In this document: positions 25,310 to 33,408 of the stretch, piece by piece
Numbering within the stretch: the stretch's first letter is position 1
How the letters are laid out: every line of letters starts with the position of its first letter
Source of the DNA: Pseudarthrobacter sp. NamB4
GTDB lineage: Bacteria; Actinomycetota; Actinomycetes; Actinomycetales; Micrococcaceae
DNA: 64,000 nucleotides
Assembly (NCBI RefSeq): GCF_005796185.1
Contig: NZ_VAHM01000006.1
Span: 124,001 to 188,000 of the forward strand
Direction: 5' to 3'
Made by a program: the position numbers and the translations under genes
Notes under the pieces: model-generated
What the model saw: only the letters and a program-made list of their open reading frames with translations
What the model was told of the DNA's origin: nothing
Database searches by the model: none

Positions 25310-26685
25310 TGGCCGAGGTTACGCCGTCCGGCAGCGGAGGTCCGCTGAGGCTCTCCGGCCCGGCACAGGATGGGCCGCTCATGGTCCGGGGCGGCGTGGG
25401 CGGCATCAGCTTCCAGCTGGAGGAGCTGACGGGCGGCGGCGAGAAGCTGGACCAGCTGGCAGGAAAACTCGCAACTGTTGAGGTTGAGGTCCGTCGAATC
25501 TGGGAGGACCTCATTCCTTTCCATGATCTGCCCAGGTGGACGGGGTCCCTTGCACTGAGCGCGGTGGGCGAGTCGGAGCGGAGCCTCAAGGCGGTGCGGA
25601 CCGAGCTGGAGGGGATCAGCAGCCGGGTCCGGGCCTGCAGGCAGGAGTATGAGAGGGCCGAGTTTCTGGCCGGGGCCGCAAGGTCCATGGGGCTGGTCAG
25701 TCCTGAAGATATCCGCAACTCCTGGTCCAACTTCAGCACTACCCGCAGTCCCGACGAAAAGATGGCGGAAACGCTGATTGCCCGGTTGGGCATGGAAGCG
25801 TCGGATATCAGGCGGCTGACACAGCGGAAAGGCTGGGGTGCGGAAGGGCCGGACGAGGCAGGAGCGTCCGGGCCACGTCCCCTGACACTGCGCCGCGAGG
25901 AGACAATACGGGTGGACCTTGATGCGTCCCCTGCCGGACTGTTGGAGCGCATCCGCCGGATAGATGCACGCGGTGCCGGTTTCATTGAGGTCATCGAGGT
26001 GCGCAACGGGGCGGAGGACAACGCGTTTGTTGTCGTCATTCCGGGTACCCAGCCTGCCCTCCTCGGTGCCGGCGGGGAAAACCCATTTGATGAGGTGGGG
26101 ATAGCGGAAGCGATGTTCAACGGGTCAAGGGAACTGACTCCGGCTGTCCTGCAGGCGCTCCGGGAAGCCGGCGCGGAGCAGGGAGACCCGGTGGTGGCCG
26201 TGGGTTACAGCCAAGGCGGCATCCATGCCGCGAACCTGGCTGCAGACCAGCGCCTGCTGTCCGAGTACGACCTGCGGTACGTCCTCACAGCCGGTTCGCC
26301 GGTGGCCGGGATCGACCCAGCCCCGGGAGTCCAGCTGCTGCACCTGGAGCATCAGGCAGACTGGGTGCCCGGCGGTGACGGTGCCCCCAATCCGGAGACC
26401 AGGGACCGGATAACAGTCTCCACCACCAACGCCCTGAAGAGGGTGGAGGGGGAGGGAGGGCTTGGAATGGGCCACGGGCTCAGCAACTACCAGGACGCCG
26501 CACGGCTGGTGTCAGCCAGCGGCGATCCATCCCTGGTGGCATCCACCGGGACGCTGGCCGCCGTGCTGGGGGCAGGAGGCACCGCGACGGCTACGAGGTT
26601 TTCCCTGGCCCGGACACAGCCTCCCGCCCCGGCCCCCGCGCCATCTGGTCCACGCAGGCTCGAGCGGGGACATGCGGGGCGGTAG
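25309..26685 (+). CDS. WXG-like N-terminal domain fused to an alpha/beta-hydrolase
   Basis: A 458-residue protein. Residues 1-35 look disordered; 36-170 are helical and contain 'RWTGSLALSAV' (W76-T-G, a WXG-type turn); 200-400 form an alpha/beta-hydrolase with strand 'AFVVVIPGTQP', nucleophile elbow 'VAVGYSQGGIHAAN' (Ser301), a likely acid in 'HQADWVPGGDG' (Asp351), and a likely catalytic His389 in 'GMGHGLSNYQ'. The tail is Pro/Ala-rich. No signal peptide. Similar layouts occur in actinobacterial secreted lipase/effector-like proteins. Coupled to the small WXG-like gene upstream; role could be a type VII-type substrate or a polymorphic effector, unproven. Confidence 0.75.
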   Translation: MAEVTPSGSGGPLRLSGPAQDGPLMVRGGVGGISFQLEELTGGGEKLDQLAGKLATVEVEVRRIWEDLIPFHDLPRWTGSLALSAVGESERSLKAVRTELEGISSRVRACRQEYERAEFLAGAARSMGLVSPEDIRNSWSNFSTTRSPDEKMAETLIARLGMEASDIRRLTQRKGWGAEGPDEAGASGPRPLTLRREETIRVDLDASPAGLLERIRRIDARGAGFIEVIEVRNGAEDNAFVVVIPGTQPALLGAGGENPFDEVGIAEAMFNGSRELTPAVLQALREAGAEQGDPVVAVGYSQGGIHAANLAADQRLLSEYDLRYVLTAGSPVAGIDPAPGVQLLHLEHQADWVPGGDGAPNPETRDRITVSTTNALKRVEGEGGLGMGHGLSNYQDAARLVSASGDPSLVASTGTLAAVLGAGGTATATRFSLARTQPPAPAPAPSGPRRLERGHAGR

Positions 26686-26719
26686 GAGTACGGCGTCAGG
26701 GGAGGGCAGTTTCGTTGGG

Positions 26720-26766
26720 GCGCCGATAGGGAGGCACCGCTGGGAAGCGCCGATAGGACGGCACCG
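26720..26766. repeat. Imperfect 20-bp direct repeat
   Basis: Two copies of a unit beginning GCGCCGATAGG (26720-26739 and 26747-26766) match at 18 of 20 positions with a seven-base gap. They lie in the 100-base gap between the convergent hydrolase gene and the YvlD-type gene. No recognised function. Confidence 0.5.
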
Positions 26767-26785
26767 GCCGGGCATTGAAGCGCAG

Positions 26786-27211
26786 CTACCGCCGGACTCC
26801 GGTGAGCCGGCCGGCCACCAATGAGATCAGGGTGATGATGATGGCCCCGAGCACCGCCGTCCAGAAGAAGGAATCGATGGTGAAGTGCACCGGAGTGAAC
26901 GTGCTGATCCACGATGTCAGGTACAGCATGGCGGCGCTGATGACGATAGTGAAGAGGCCCAGTGTGAGGATGGTGATCGGCAGTGAGAGGAGGCTGACCA
27001 AGGGGCGGATAAAGGCATTGACCAACCCGAAGATCAGGCCGACGAACAGATAGGCCAAAATGCTCCCTGCTACATCTGTTCCCTGCGAGAGGCCGGTCTG
27101 TGCAACCGCATCTGTCGCTGCCGCAGTGGAGATCTCCAGGCCTGGCAGTATCCAGCTGGCAATCCACAGGGCCAGTCCACTGATGAGGACCCGGCCAATG
27201 AATGAGCGCAT
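26786..27211 (-). CDS. YvlD/phage-holin-like four-helix membrane protein
   Basis: A protein of about 141 residues with four hydrophobic segments: 'VLISGLALWIASWILPGLEI', 'ILAYLFVGLIFGLVNAFIRP', 'LPITILTLGLFTIVISAAMLYLTSWI' and 'FFWTAVLGAIIITLISLVAG'. The 'NAFIRPLVSLLSLPITILTLGLF' phrase identifies the DUF/PF04020 (YvlD) family, often labelled 'phage holin family' though not a phage holin. A start at 27211 (MRSFIGRV) is preferred over 27229 because it fits the family. In Firmicutes some members link to envelope stress; role here unknown. Confidence 0.85.
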   Translation of the reverse strand: MRSFIGRVLISGLALWIASWILPGLEISTAAATDAVAQTGLSQGTDVAGSILAYLFVGLIFGLVNAFIRPLVSLLSLPITILTLGLFTIVISAAMLYLTSWISTFTPVHFTIDSFFWTAVLGAIIITLISLVAGRLTGVRR

Positions 27212-27376
27212 GCGCCTATGTTTGCACACCCCACGTTTGGGCCGCGTGGCAGAACCGTCAGTCAGCAGGATTCTTCAGGGCCTGCGCCGGCCCAAACAGC
27301 TGATGACGGCGCGGTCACGGCAGCGTGACAGGCGGCACAACGCACTTGTCAAGATACACGAAAGTCTTGACGACGG

Positions 27377-27411
27377 GAAAGCTTTTTCTGAATAGTAGAG
27401 AAATCGCTTTC
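27377..27411 (+). promoter_or_regulatory. Two LacI-type operators upstream of the pectin operon
   Basis: GAAAGCTTTTTC (27377-27388) and GAAATCGCTTTC (27400-27411) match the LacI-family palindrome GAAAGCGCTTTC at 10 and 11 of 12 positions. Their centres are 23 bases apart, about two helical turns, and they sit 58-92 bases before the pectate lyase start. A LacI-family pectin or galacturonate regulator encoded elsewhere would be the natural partner. Confidence 0.5.
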
Positions 27412-27468
27412 TTACGTGCCGTGCCAGCGGCACCGAGCGTGGTTCATTCCAATGGAGGAAGAGAGATC

Positions 27469-28836
27469 ATGCGTAACACAACGCCACTAACGGTATCGGT
27501 CGCAGCGGGTGTTGCACTGCTGCTCGCGGCACCTGCCCCGTCGTTCGCCTCGCCGGCACGGCAGGCCGATCCCACAGCCCAAACGGTCCGCCAGCCGCTC
27601 GAACGCCAGGTGCTCCCCGCCAACGACGGCTGGGCAGCCGCCGGGACGGGAACCACGGGTGGAGCAGGCGCAACTCCTGACCGCGTTTACGACGTTTCAA
27701 ACCGCGGAGAACTGCTGGCAGCGTTTGCAAGCGGAGGCTCAGAGCCGAAAATCATCCGGGTCCACGGCGACATCCAGGCCAACGTCGGCGCAGCTGGCGC
27801 TCCCCTGAGCTGTGAGGACTACGCCAGCGGTACCGGATATTCCCTGGCACACTACCTGCACGATTTCGATCCCGCCCGTTTTGGGACAACCAGGGAGCCC
27901 GAGGGTCCCCAGGAAAGTGCGCGGCGGCTTGCGGCCGCGAAACAGGCTTCCACCATCCGCTGGGACATTCCCAGCAACACCACCATCGTGGGGGCTGGCC
28001 CGGACAGCAGCATCACGGGAGCAGCTCTGCGGATCAACCGGGCGCAGAACGTGATACTCCGGAACCTGACCGTGCGCGACGCTGCCGACTGCTTCCCGTC
28101 CTGGGACCCCACCGACGGCGCCACCGGCAACTGGAACAGCGAGTACGATCTGCTGCAGATTATCAACGGCTCCACCAACGTCTGGGTGGCCCACTCCCAA
28201 TTCACAGATGCCCCCAACCTGGACAGCGCACAGCCCAGCTACTTCGGCCGGCCCTACCAGGTCCATGACGGCGCCGTCGACGTCACGAACGGCTCGGACC
28301 TGGTCACCATGTCCTACAACCGCTTCTCCGAGCACGACAAGCTGCTCCTGATCGGATCCACCGATTCCACCAGCCGGGGTGACGTGGGGAATCTGCGGGT
28401 GACCATCCACCACAATGTGTTCGAGAACGTGGGGCAGCGGGCACCCCGGGTCCGCTACGGCCAGGTGGACGTCTACAACAACCACTTCAAGGCCGCTGCC
28501 GACTCAAAGGTGCCTTACGGCTACACCTTTGGCGCAGGCGTGGAATCGCACCTGCACGCGGAGGCCAACGCCTTCACGATCCCCGCCGAAGTCCCCGTGT
28601 CATCGCTGATCGCCTATTTCAAGGGCAAGGTCATCACCACCACCGGGAACGCGGTCAACGGCAAGATTACGGATCTCAGGGCGGAGTACAACGCAGCGGC
28701 TCCCGCTGACCGGCAATTGGCGCCGGACAACACCTGGACGCCCGCGCTGCGGACCCATGTGAACGCCGCCCAGGCCGTTCCGGCCCTCCTGGCGGACGCC
28801 GTCGGACCCGTCTTTACGTCTGGGGAGGCCCGCTGA
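27469..28836 (+). CDS. Secreted pectate lyase, polysaccharide lyase family 1
   Basis: A 455-residue exported enzyme, ATG at 27469 after a strong GGAGGAAGAGAG ribosome site. A Sec signal peptide ('MRNTTPLTVSVAAGVALLLAAPAPSFA' in outline) is cleaved near 'SFASPA'. The PL1 parallel beta-helix shows 'IPSNTTIVGAGPDSSITGAALRI', 'NVILRNLTVRDAADCFPSWDPTDG', 'VWVAHSQFTDAPN' with 'HDGAVDVTNGSDLVTMSYNRF', and 'RVTIHHNVFENVGQRAPRVRYGQVDVYNNHF', where the 'VGQRAPRVRYG' Arg corresponds to the catalytic base region. It cleaves polygalacturonan outside the cell. It overlaps the downstream esterase gene by one base. Confidence 0.92.
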   Translation: MRNTTPLTVSVAAGVALLLAAPAPSFASPARQADPTAQTVRQPLERQVLPANDGWAAAGTGTTGGAGATPDRVYDVSNRGELLAAFASGGSEPKIIRVHGDIQANVGAAGAPLSCEDYASGTGYSLAHYLHDFDPARFGTTREPEGPQESARRLAAAKQASTIRWDIPSNTTIVGAGPDSSITGAALRINRAQNVILRNLTVRDAADCFPSWDPTDGATGNWNSEYDLLQIINGSTNVWVAHSQFTDAPNLDSAQPSYFGRPYQVHDGAVDVTNGSDLVTMSYNRFSEHDKLLLIGSTDSTSRGDVGNLRVTIHHNVFENVGQRAPRVRYGQVDVYNNHFKAAADSKVPYGYTFGAGVESHLHAEANAFTIPAEVPVSSLIAYFKGKVITTTGNAVNGKITDLRAEYNAAAPADRQLAPDNTWTPALRTHVNAAQAVPALLADAVGPVFTSGEAR

Positions 28837-30749
28837 TGCGCCGTTTCAAACCCAGCCGCCGTTCCCTCCTCACGGCGGTGGCCGCTGGAGCAGTCACAGC
28901 CGCCGCTGGACTCGCGGGCCCGGGAGCAGCTGCTTCGCACGCGGCGGCCCGTCCCGTTGTTGCCCCACCCCCGGGCCGTCCCAAGCCGGTGATATTCGTC
29001 GTGGGCGATTCCACGTCCTCCGCCTACCAGCACTCGGAACGTCCCCGCACCGGCTGGGGGCAGGCACTGCCCCTGCTGCTGGGGCCGCAGGCCGCTGTGT
29101 TCGACTACGCCTGGTCCGGCGCCTCTTCCAAGAGCTTTGCCGACGCCGGCCTGCTGCATGAGGTGCTGGAAATGCTGCGGCCCGGCGATTACCTGCTCAT
29201 CTCCTTTGGGCACAATGATGAGAAAGTCCAGGATCCGGCAAGGGGCACCGATCCGCAGACCACCTTCAAGGAGTATCTGCAAAAGTACATCGGCGGCGCT
29301 GCAGAGCGCGGTGCGCAGCCCGTGCTGGTGACGCCCGTGGAGCGCCGCCGGTTCAGCGCCCTGGGTGTTGCCCAGGATTCCCACGGCCCCTACCCGGAAG
29401 CCGTCCGTGCACTGGCAGCAGCCACGGGAACGCCGCTGGTGGATCTCACCGCGTCCTCCAAGGACCTCTGGCAACAGCTTGGTGCGGAAGGAACCAAATC
29501 CCACTTCCTCTACGCAGCGCCGGGGCAGTACCCGCAGTACCCGGAAGGGGTTGCCGACAACACCCATTTCCAGGCCGAAGGTGCCCTGGCAGTCGCGCGG
29601 CTGGTGGCCCGCGAACTGCAGGCCCACCAGACAGTGCCGCCGGGATACTTCCAGTACCTCGATGCCGGGCTGGATGCGCTCAACGGGATTCACTGGCCCA
29701 GCGAACGGCCAGTGGACAAGCCCCTGGTCCTGGAAGTCGGGGCAGGCTCGGCGTTCGCTACGGTGCAGGCGGCAGTGGATGCCGTGCCGGCCGGGAGCAC
29801 CCGCCGCACGCAGATACGCATAGCCCCCGGAACTTACCGGGGAACCGTCAGGGTGCCGGCAAACAAGCCGAGGATCTCCTTTATTGGGCTGGGGGAAAAG
29901 CCCCAGGACGTCGTGCTGGTCTACAACAACGCCTCGGGTACAGCCAAGCCGGACGGCACCGGAACCTTCGGCACGGGCGGAAGTGCCAGCGTAAGGATTG
30001 ACGGGCCGGACTTCACGGCCTCCAACCTCACCTTCAGCAATGACTTCGACGAGGGTGCGAACCAGGACATGAGGAACCGGCAGGCAGTGGCTCTCTTCCT
30101 CACCGGGGACCGCGCCGTCCTGCGCAACATCCGCTGCCTCGGCAATCAGGACACCCTGCTGGTCGACTCCCCGACCCGCGGGGTGCAGTCACGCTTCTTC
30201 TTCAGTGACTGCTATGTGGAGGGGGACGTGGACTTCATCTTCGGCCGGGGAACGGCAGTCTTTTCCGGCTGCGAGATCAGGTCCCTGGACCGCGGCTCGG
30301 ACACGAACAACGGCTACGTTTCCGCGGGCAGCCTGAACACCCAGCTCAAACACGGCTACCTGTTTACGGGATGCCGGTTCGTTTCGGATGCCGCGTCCGG
30401 CTCCGTGCACCTGGGCCGCCCATGGCACCCCAGCGGCGATGTTGATGCCATTGCCCAGGTGCTGGTCCGGGACTCATGGCTGGGTGCCCACATTTCCAGC
30501 GCTCCCTGGACTGACATGAGCGGCTTCTCCTGGCAGGAAGCGCGCTTCCACGAGTTGAACAACAACGGTCCGGGATCCCGCATCACCGCTACCCGGCCGC
30601 AGCTGGATCCCGCGCTGGCCAGGGAGTTCACGCTGGAGGAATACCTGCGTGGCGCGGACGGCTGGGCTCCGCAGTTGGCGGGTACCAGGGCGGACAGCAC
30701 GCAGGAGATGGCGGGGACGGCCGCGGCGGCAGGAACAGTCACCCGCTGA
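28836..30749 (+). CDS. Bifunctional secreted acetylesterase (SGNH) - pectin methylesterase fusion
   Basis: A 637-residue two-enzyme protein. The N-terminus 'SRRSLLTAVAAGAVTAAAGLAG' is a Tat-like signal (twin Arg). Domain 1 (about 50-265) is a rhamnogalacturonan-acetylesterase-like SGNH hydrolase: nucleophile Ser59 in 'GDST', 'FGHNDEK', and catalytic Asp241/His244 in 'DNTHF'. Domain 2 (about 295-620) is a CE8 pectinesterase with 'GNQDTLL' (Asp439), 'GDVDFIFGRG' (Asp466) and 'LGRPWHPSG' (Arg529). The fusion would strip acetyl and methyl esters from pectin, opening it to the pectate lyase encoded just upstream (TGATG overlap). Confidence 0.92.
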   Translation: MRRFKPSRRSLLTAVAAGAVTAAAGLAGPGAAASHAAARPVVAPPPGRPKPVIFVVGDSTSSAYQHSERPRTGWGQALPLLLGPQAAVFDYAWSGASSKSFADAGLLHEVLEMLRPGDYLLISFGHNDEKVQDPARGTDPQTTFKEYLQKYIGGAAERGAQPVLVTPVERRRFSALGVAQDSHGPYPEAVRALAAATGTPLVDLTASSKDLWQQLGAEGTKSHFLYAAPGQYPQYPEGVADNTHFQAEGALAVARLVARELQAHQTVPPGYFQYLDAGLDALNGIHWPSERPVDKPLVLEVGAGSAFATVQAAVDAVPAGSTRRTQIRIAPGTYRGTVRVPANKPRISFIGLGEKPQDVVLVYNNASGTAKPDGTGTFGTGGSASVRIDGPDFTASNLTFSNDFDEGANQDMRNRQAVALFLTGDRAVLRNIRCLGNQDTLLVDSPTRGVQSRFFFSDCYVEGDVDFIFGRGTAVFSGCEIRSLDRGSDTNNGYVSAGSLNTQLKHGYLFTGCRFVSDAASGSVHLGRPWHPSGDVDAIAQVLVRDSWLGAHISSAPWTDMSGFSWQEARFHELNNNGPGSRITATRPQLDPALAREFTLEEYLRGADGWAPQLAGTRADSTQEMAGTAAAAGTVTR

Positions 30750-30762
30750 CCCCTGCTTGAAG

Positions 30763-30828
30763 TTGGGGCGGCCTGCCGGACGCGTCCTGGCCGGATCTGT
30801 GCCGGGCAGGACGTGCCGGCCGCCCCAA
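30763..30828 (+). terminator. Long hairpin terminator after the pectin operon
   Basis: Perfect 11-base arms TTGGGGCGGCC (30763-30773) and GGCCGCCCCAA (30818-30828) enclose an inner stem (CGTCCTG with CAGGACG, and CCGG with CCGG). There is no T run. It lies 14 bases after the esterase stop and 67 bases before the aminotransferase start. Confidence 0.6.
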
Positions 30829-30894
30829 TCCCGCGGAGCACCCCCGGGAAGGCCCGATCTTCCCTCCCACAGCGGGGGAAGTAGGCTGGTCTGC

Positions 30895-32013
30895 ATGACC
30901 TCATCCGAGACCGTAACGGGGGGTATCGAGCCCCGCCCTGTGGTGGCCCGTTTACCGCGCTATGCCGCCGGGAAGCCGCCCGCCGCCGTTGATGGCCTGA
31001 CCAGTTACAAGCTTTCTTCCAACGAGAATCCGTTACCTCCGCTTCCTGCAGTCGTCGAGGCCATTGCCCAGCAAACCGATTTCAACCGCTACCCGGACCC
31101 GCTCAGCAGCGGGCTCCGCGCCGAGCTGTCAGGGTTCCTGGGCGTTCCCGCGGACGACATTGTCACCGGGGCAGGCAGTCTGGGTGCGCTGAACCAACTC
31201 CTGGCAACGTTTGCCGGGCGAAACGACGACGGCACGGCCGACGAGGTGATCTACGCCTGGCGCTCCTTTGAGGCCTACCCCATCAGTGTTGGCCTCGCCG
31301 GTGCCGAAAGCGTCAGGATACCCGTCACCGCGGATGGGCGGCATGACCTTCCGGCGATGGCCGCCGCCGTAACTCCACGTACCAGGATGATCCTCCTCTG
31401 CACACCCAACAATCCCACCGGCCCGGTCCTTGGAACGGCCGAAACCGAGGAGTTCATCCGGCTCGTCCCGCCGGATGTGGTGGTGGTGATCGACGAGGCC
31501 TACCAGGAGTTCGTGCGGGCGGAAGGCGCAGTGGACGGCATCGCCATGTACCGGAAGTATCCCAATGTGGTGGTGCTTCGGACCTTCTCCAAGGCACACG
31601 GCCTTGCCGGTCTCCGGGTGGGCTACAGCGTGTCCAATCCTGGGCTCACGCAGCATCTCCGGGTCGCGGCAACACCGTTTGCCGTGTCCCAGATTGCCGA
31701 AAAGGCCGCAATCGTTTCGCTGCAGAACTACCCCCAGGTTGTAGAAAGAGTACAAAGACTGGTGGACGAGCGCGATCGGGTTACGGCGGGGCTACGCAGC
31801 CTTGGATGGGCCGTTCCCGACGCCCAGGGGAACTTCGTGTGGCTGGACCTGGAAGCGGAGAGCTCCGATTTTGCAGCGCTGGCAGGGGCTAGGGGCCTGT
31901 CTGTCAGGGCGTTCACCGGGGAAGGCGTCAGGGTGAGCATCGGCGAGGAGCAGGCGAACACCAGATTTCTGCAGCTCTGTGCGGACTATACAAAGGCGCC
32001 ACGCCGTTCCTAG
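30895..32013 (+). CDS. Histidinol-phosphate/aromatic aminotransferase, class I/II
   Basis: A protein of about 372 residues with the HisC-type fold: 'KLSSNENPLPPLPAVVEAI' at the N-terminus, 'RYPDPLSSGLRAELSGFLG', 'LCTPNNPTGPVLG', 'VVVIDEAYQEFV' and the PLP-binding Lys in 'TFSKAHGLAGLRVGY'. It resembles the Pat/HisC-like phenylalanine or aromatic aminotransferases that accompany branched-chain ketoacid dehydrogenase operons in actinobacteria. ATG at 30895 is the first start that gives a normal N-terminus; longer readings run back into the previous gene. It is separated from the BCKDH operon by 150 bases. Confidence 0.88.
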   Translation: MTSSETVTGGIEPRPVVARLPRYAAGKPPAAVDGLTSYKLSSNENPLPPLPAVVEAIAQQTDFNRYPDPLSSGLRAELSGFLGVPADDIVTGAGSLGALNQLLATFAGRNDDGTADEVIYAWRSFEAYPISVGLAGAESVRIPVTADGRHDLPAMAAAVTPRTRMILLCTPNNPTGPVLGTAETEEFIRLVPPDVVVVIDEAYQEFVRAEGAVDGIAMYRKYPNVVVLRTFSKAHGLAGLRVGYSVSNPGLTQHLRVAATPFAVSQIAEKAAIVSLQNYPQVVERVQRLVDERDRVTAGLRSLGWAVPDAQGNFVWLDLEAESSDFAALAGARGLSVRAFTGEGVRVSIGEEQANTRFLQLCADYTKAPRRS

Positions 32014-32073
32014 CGCTTAACAAGTAGCTCGCCCGCTACCTACTGAAGATAAAGTTAGGATCAGTACAGCAAT

Positions 32074-32115
32074 ATATATGCCGCGCCGGGAATCCATTCC
32101 TTTTAGGGCATATAT
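32074..32115. promoter_or_regulatory. Inverted repeat in the BCKDH operon leader
   Basis: Perfect nine-base arms ATATATGCC (32074-32082) and GGCATATAT (32107-32115), 24 bases apart, lie 49-90 bases before the E1-alpha start. A/T-rich spaced half-sites of this kind suit an Lrp/AsnC-type or similar dimeric regulator; which one is not evident. Confidence 0.45.
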
Positions 32116-32163
32116 CCCAGCGACATTTGCACTGCATCCGCATGCGGCAAGCAAGGAGACGGT

Positions 32164-33408
32164 ATGGGTACACATCTGCCTTCCACCGAGTTCGACGGAA
32201 CAGCGGTAGACGACCAGCGCGAGGCTGATGCCGAGGCGGTCATGGGCCAGCCCCCGGCGCAGATGGTCCAACTCCTGGGCCCGGACGGGAAGCTCGGTTT
32301 TGATCCCGTTTTTACCGAGTATGCGGAGAAACTTACAGCGGAAGCGCTCCGCGGCCTGTACGCGGATATGGCCGCAATCCGCCGGTTTGATATCGAAGCC
32401 ACGGCACTGCAGCGCCAGGGCCAGCTCGCGCTCTGGGTGCCGCTGACCGGCCAGGAAGCCGCGCAGATCGGCTCCGGCCGGGCAAGCCAGCCGCAGGACT
32501 ACATCTTCCCCACCTACCGCGAGCACGGCGTCGCATTGACCCGCAACGTGGACCTTGCCGAACTCCTCCGCCAGTTCCGCGGAGTGTCGAACGGGGGCTG
32601 GAACCCCCAGGACACCAACTTCCACCTTTACACCCTGGTCCTCGCTGCCCAGACGCTCCACGCTGTCGGCTACGCCATGGGCATCCAGCGTGACCAGAAG
32701 CTGGCAGCCGCGGAAGCGCCCGGGCAAGGCAAGGAAAGCGCAGGCAAGGAAGCCGCCGTCATCGCATACTTTGGTGACGGCGCCAGCTCCGAGGGCGACG
32801 TCCACGAGTCCATGGTGTTCGCCTCCTCCTACAACGCCCCGGTGGTGTTCTTCTGCCAGAACAACCACTGGGCCATTTCGGTGCCCACCAACGTCCAGAC
32901 CCGCGTACCGCTGTCCAACCGGGCCAAGGGGTACGGCTTCCCCGGTATCCGCGTTGACGGCAATGATGTCATTGCCGTGCATGCCGTTACCGAATGGGCG
33001 CTGGAACACGCCCGCCAGGGCAAGGGCCCGGTCCTGATCGAGGCCTTCACCTACCGCGTTGGTGCCCACACCACCGCGGACGATCCCACCAAGTACCGCC
33101 AGTCAGCGGAAGAGGACGCCTGGCGGGCCAAAGACCCGCTGCTGCGCCTCGAGAAGTACCTGCGCTCCGAAGGCCTGGCAGACGACGGGTTCTTCGCGAA
33201 GGTGAAGTCCGACGGCGATGAACTCGCCGCCTACGTCCGGCGCACCACGCATGACCTCGAGACCCCGGACATCCGCTCAGCCTTCGCCAACACCTACGCG
33301 GAAGCGCACCCGCTGGTTGCCGAGGAGCTGGCGTGGTTCGAGGAGTACAGCGCAGGATTCGCCGGCGGCGAAGAGCCGGCTGGCCAGGCAGGAAAGGCGG
33401 GCCACTGA
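32164..33408 (+). CDS. bkdA: Branched-chain 2-oxoacid dehydrogenase E1 component, alpha subunit
   Basis: A 414-residue thiamine-diphosphate enzyme subunit. TPP/Mg motif: 'VIAYFGDGASSEGDVHESMVFASSYNAPVVFFCQNNHWAISVPTN'. Other signatures: 'ALQRQGQLALWVPLTGQEAAQIGSGRA', 'PTYREHGVALTRNVDLAELLRQFRG' and 'FTYRVGAHTTADDPTKYRQSAEEDAW'. It decarboxylates branched-chain or pyruvate-like keto acids and hands the acyl group to the E2 lipoyl domain. AAGGAGAC precedes the ATG. The next gene, E1 beta, starts within its stop codon (TGATG). Confidence 0.93.
   Translation: MGTHLPSTEFDGTAVDDQREADAEAVMGQPPAQMVQLLGPDGKLGFDPVFTEYAEKLTAEALRGLYADMAAIRRFDIEATALQRQGQLALWVPLTGQEAAQIGSGRASQPQDYIFPTYREHGVALTRNVDLAELLRQFRGVSNGGWNPQDTNFHLYTLVLAAQTLHAVGYAMGIQRDQKLAAAEAPGQGKESAGKEAAVIAYFGDGASSEGDVHESMVFASSYNAPVVFFCQNNHWAISVPTNVQTRVPLSNRAKGYGFPGIRVDGNDVIAVHAVTEWALEHARQGKGPVLIEAFTYRVGAHTTADDPTKYRQSAEEDAWRAKDPLLRLEKYLRSEGLADDGFFAKVKSDGDELAAYVRRTTHDLETPDIRSAFANTYAEAHPLVAEELAWFEEYSAGFAGGEEPAGQAGKAGH

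Noticed and set aside
26786..27211. Label 'phage holin' as a sign of prophage
   Set aside because: The protein belongs to the chromosomal YvlD-type family; no phage structural, lysis or integrase gene is near.
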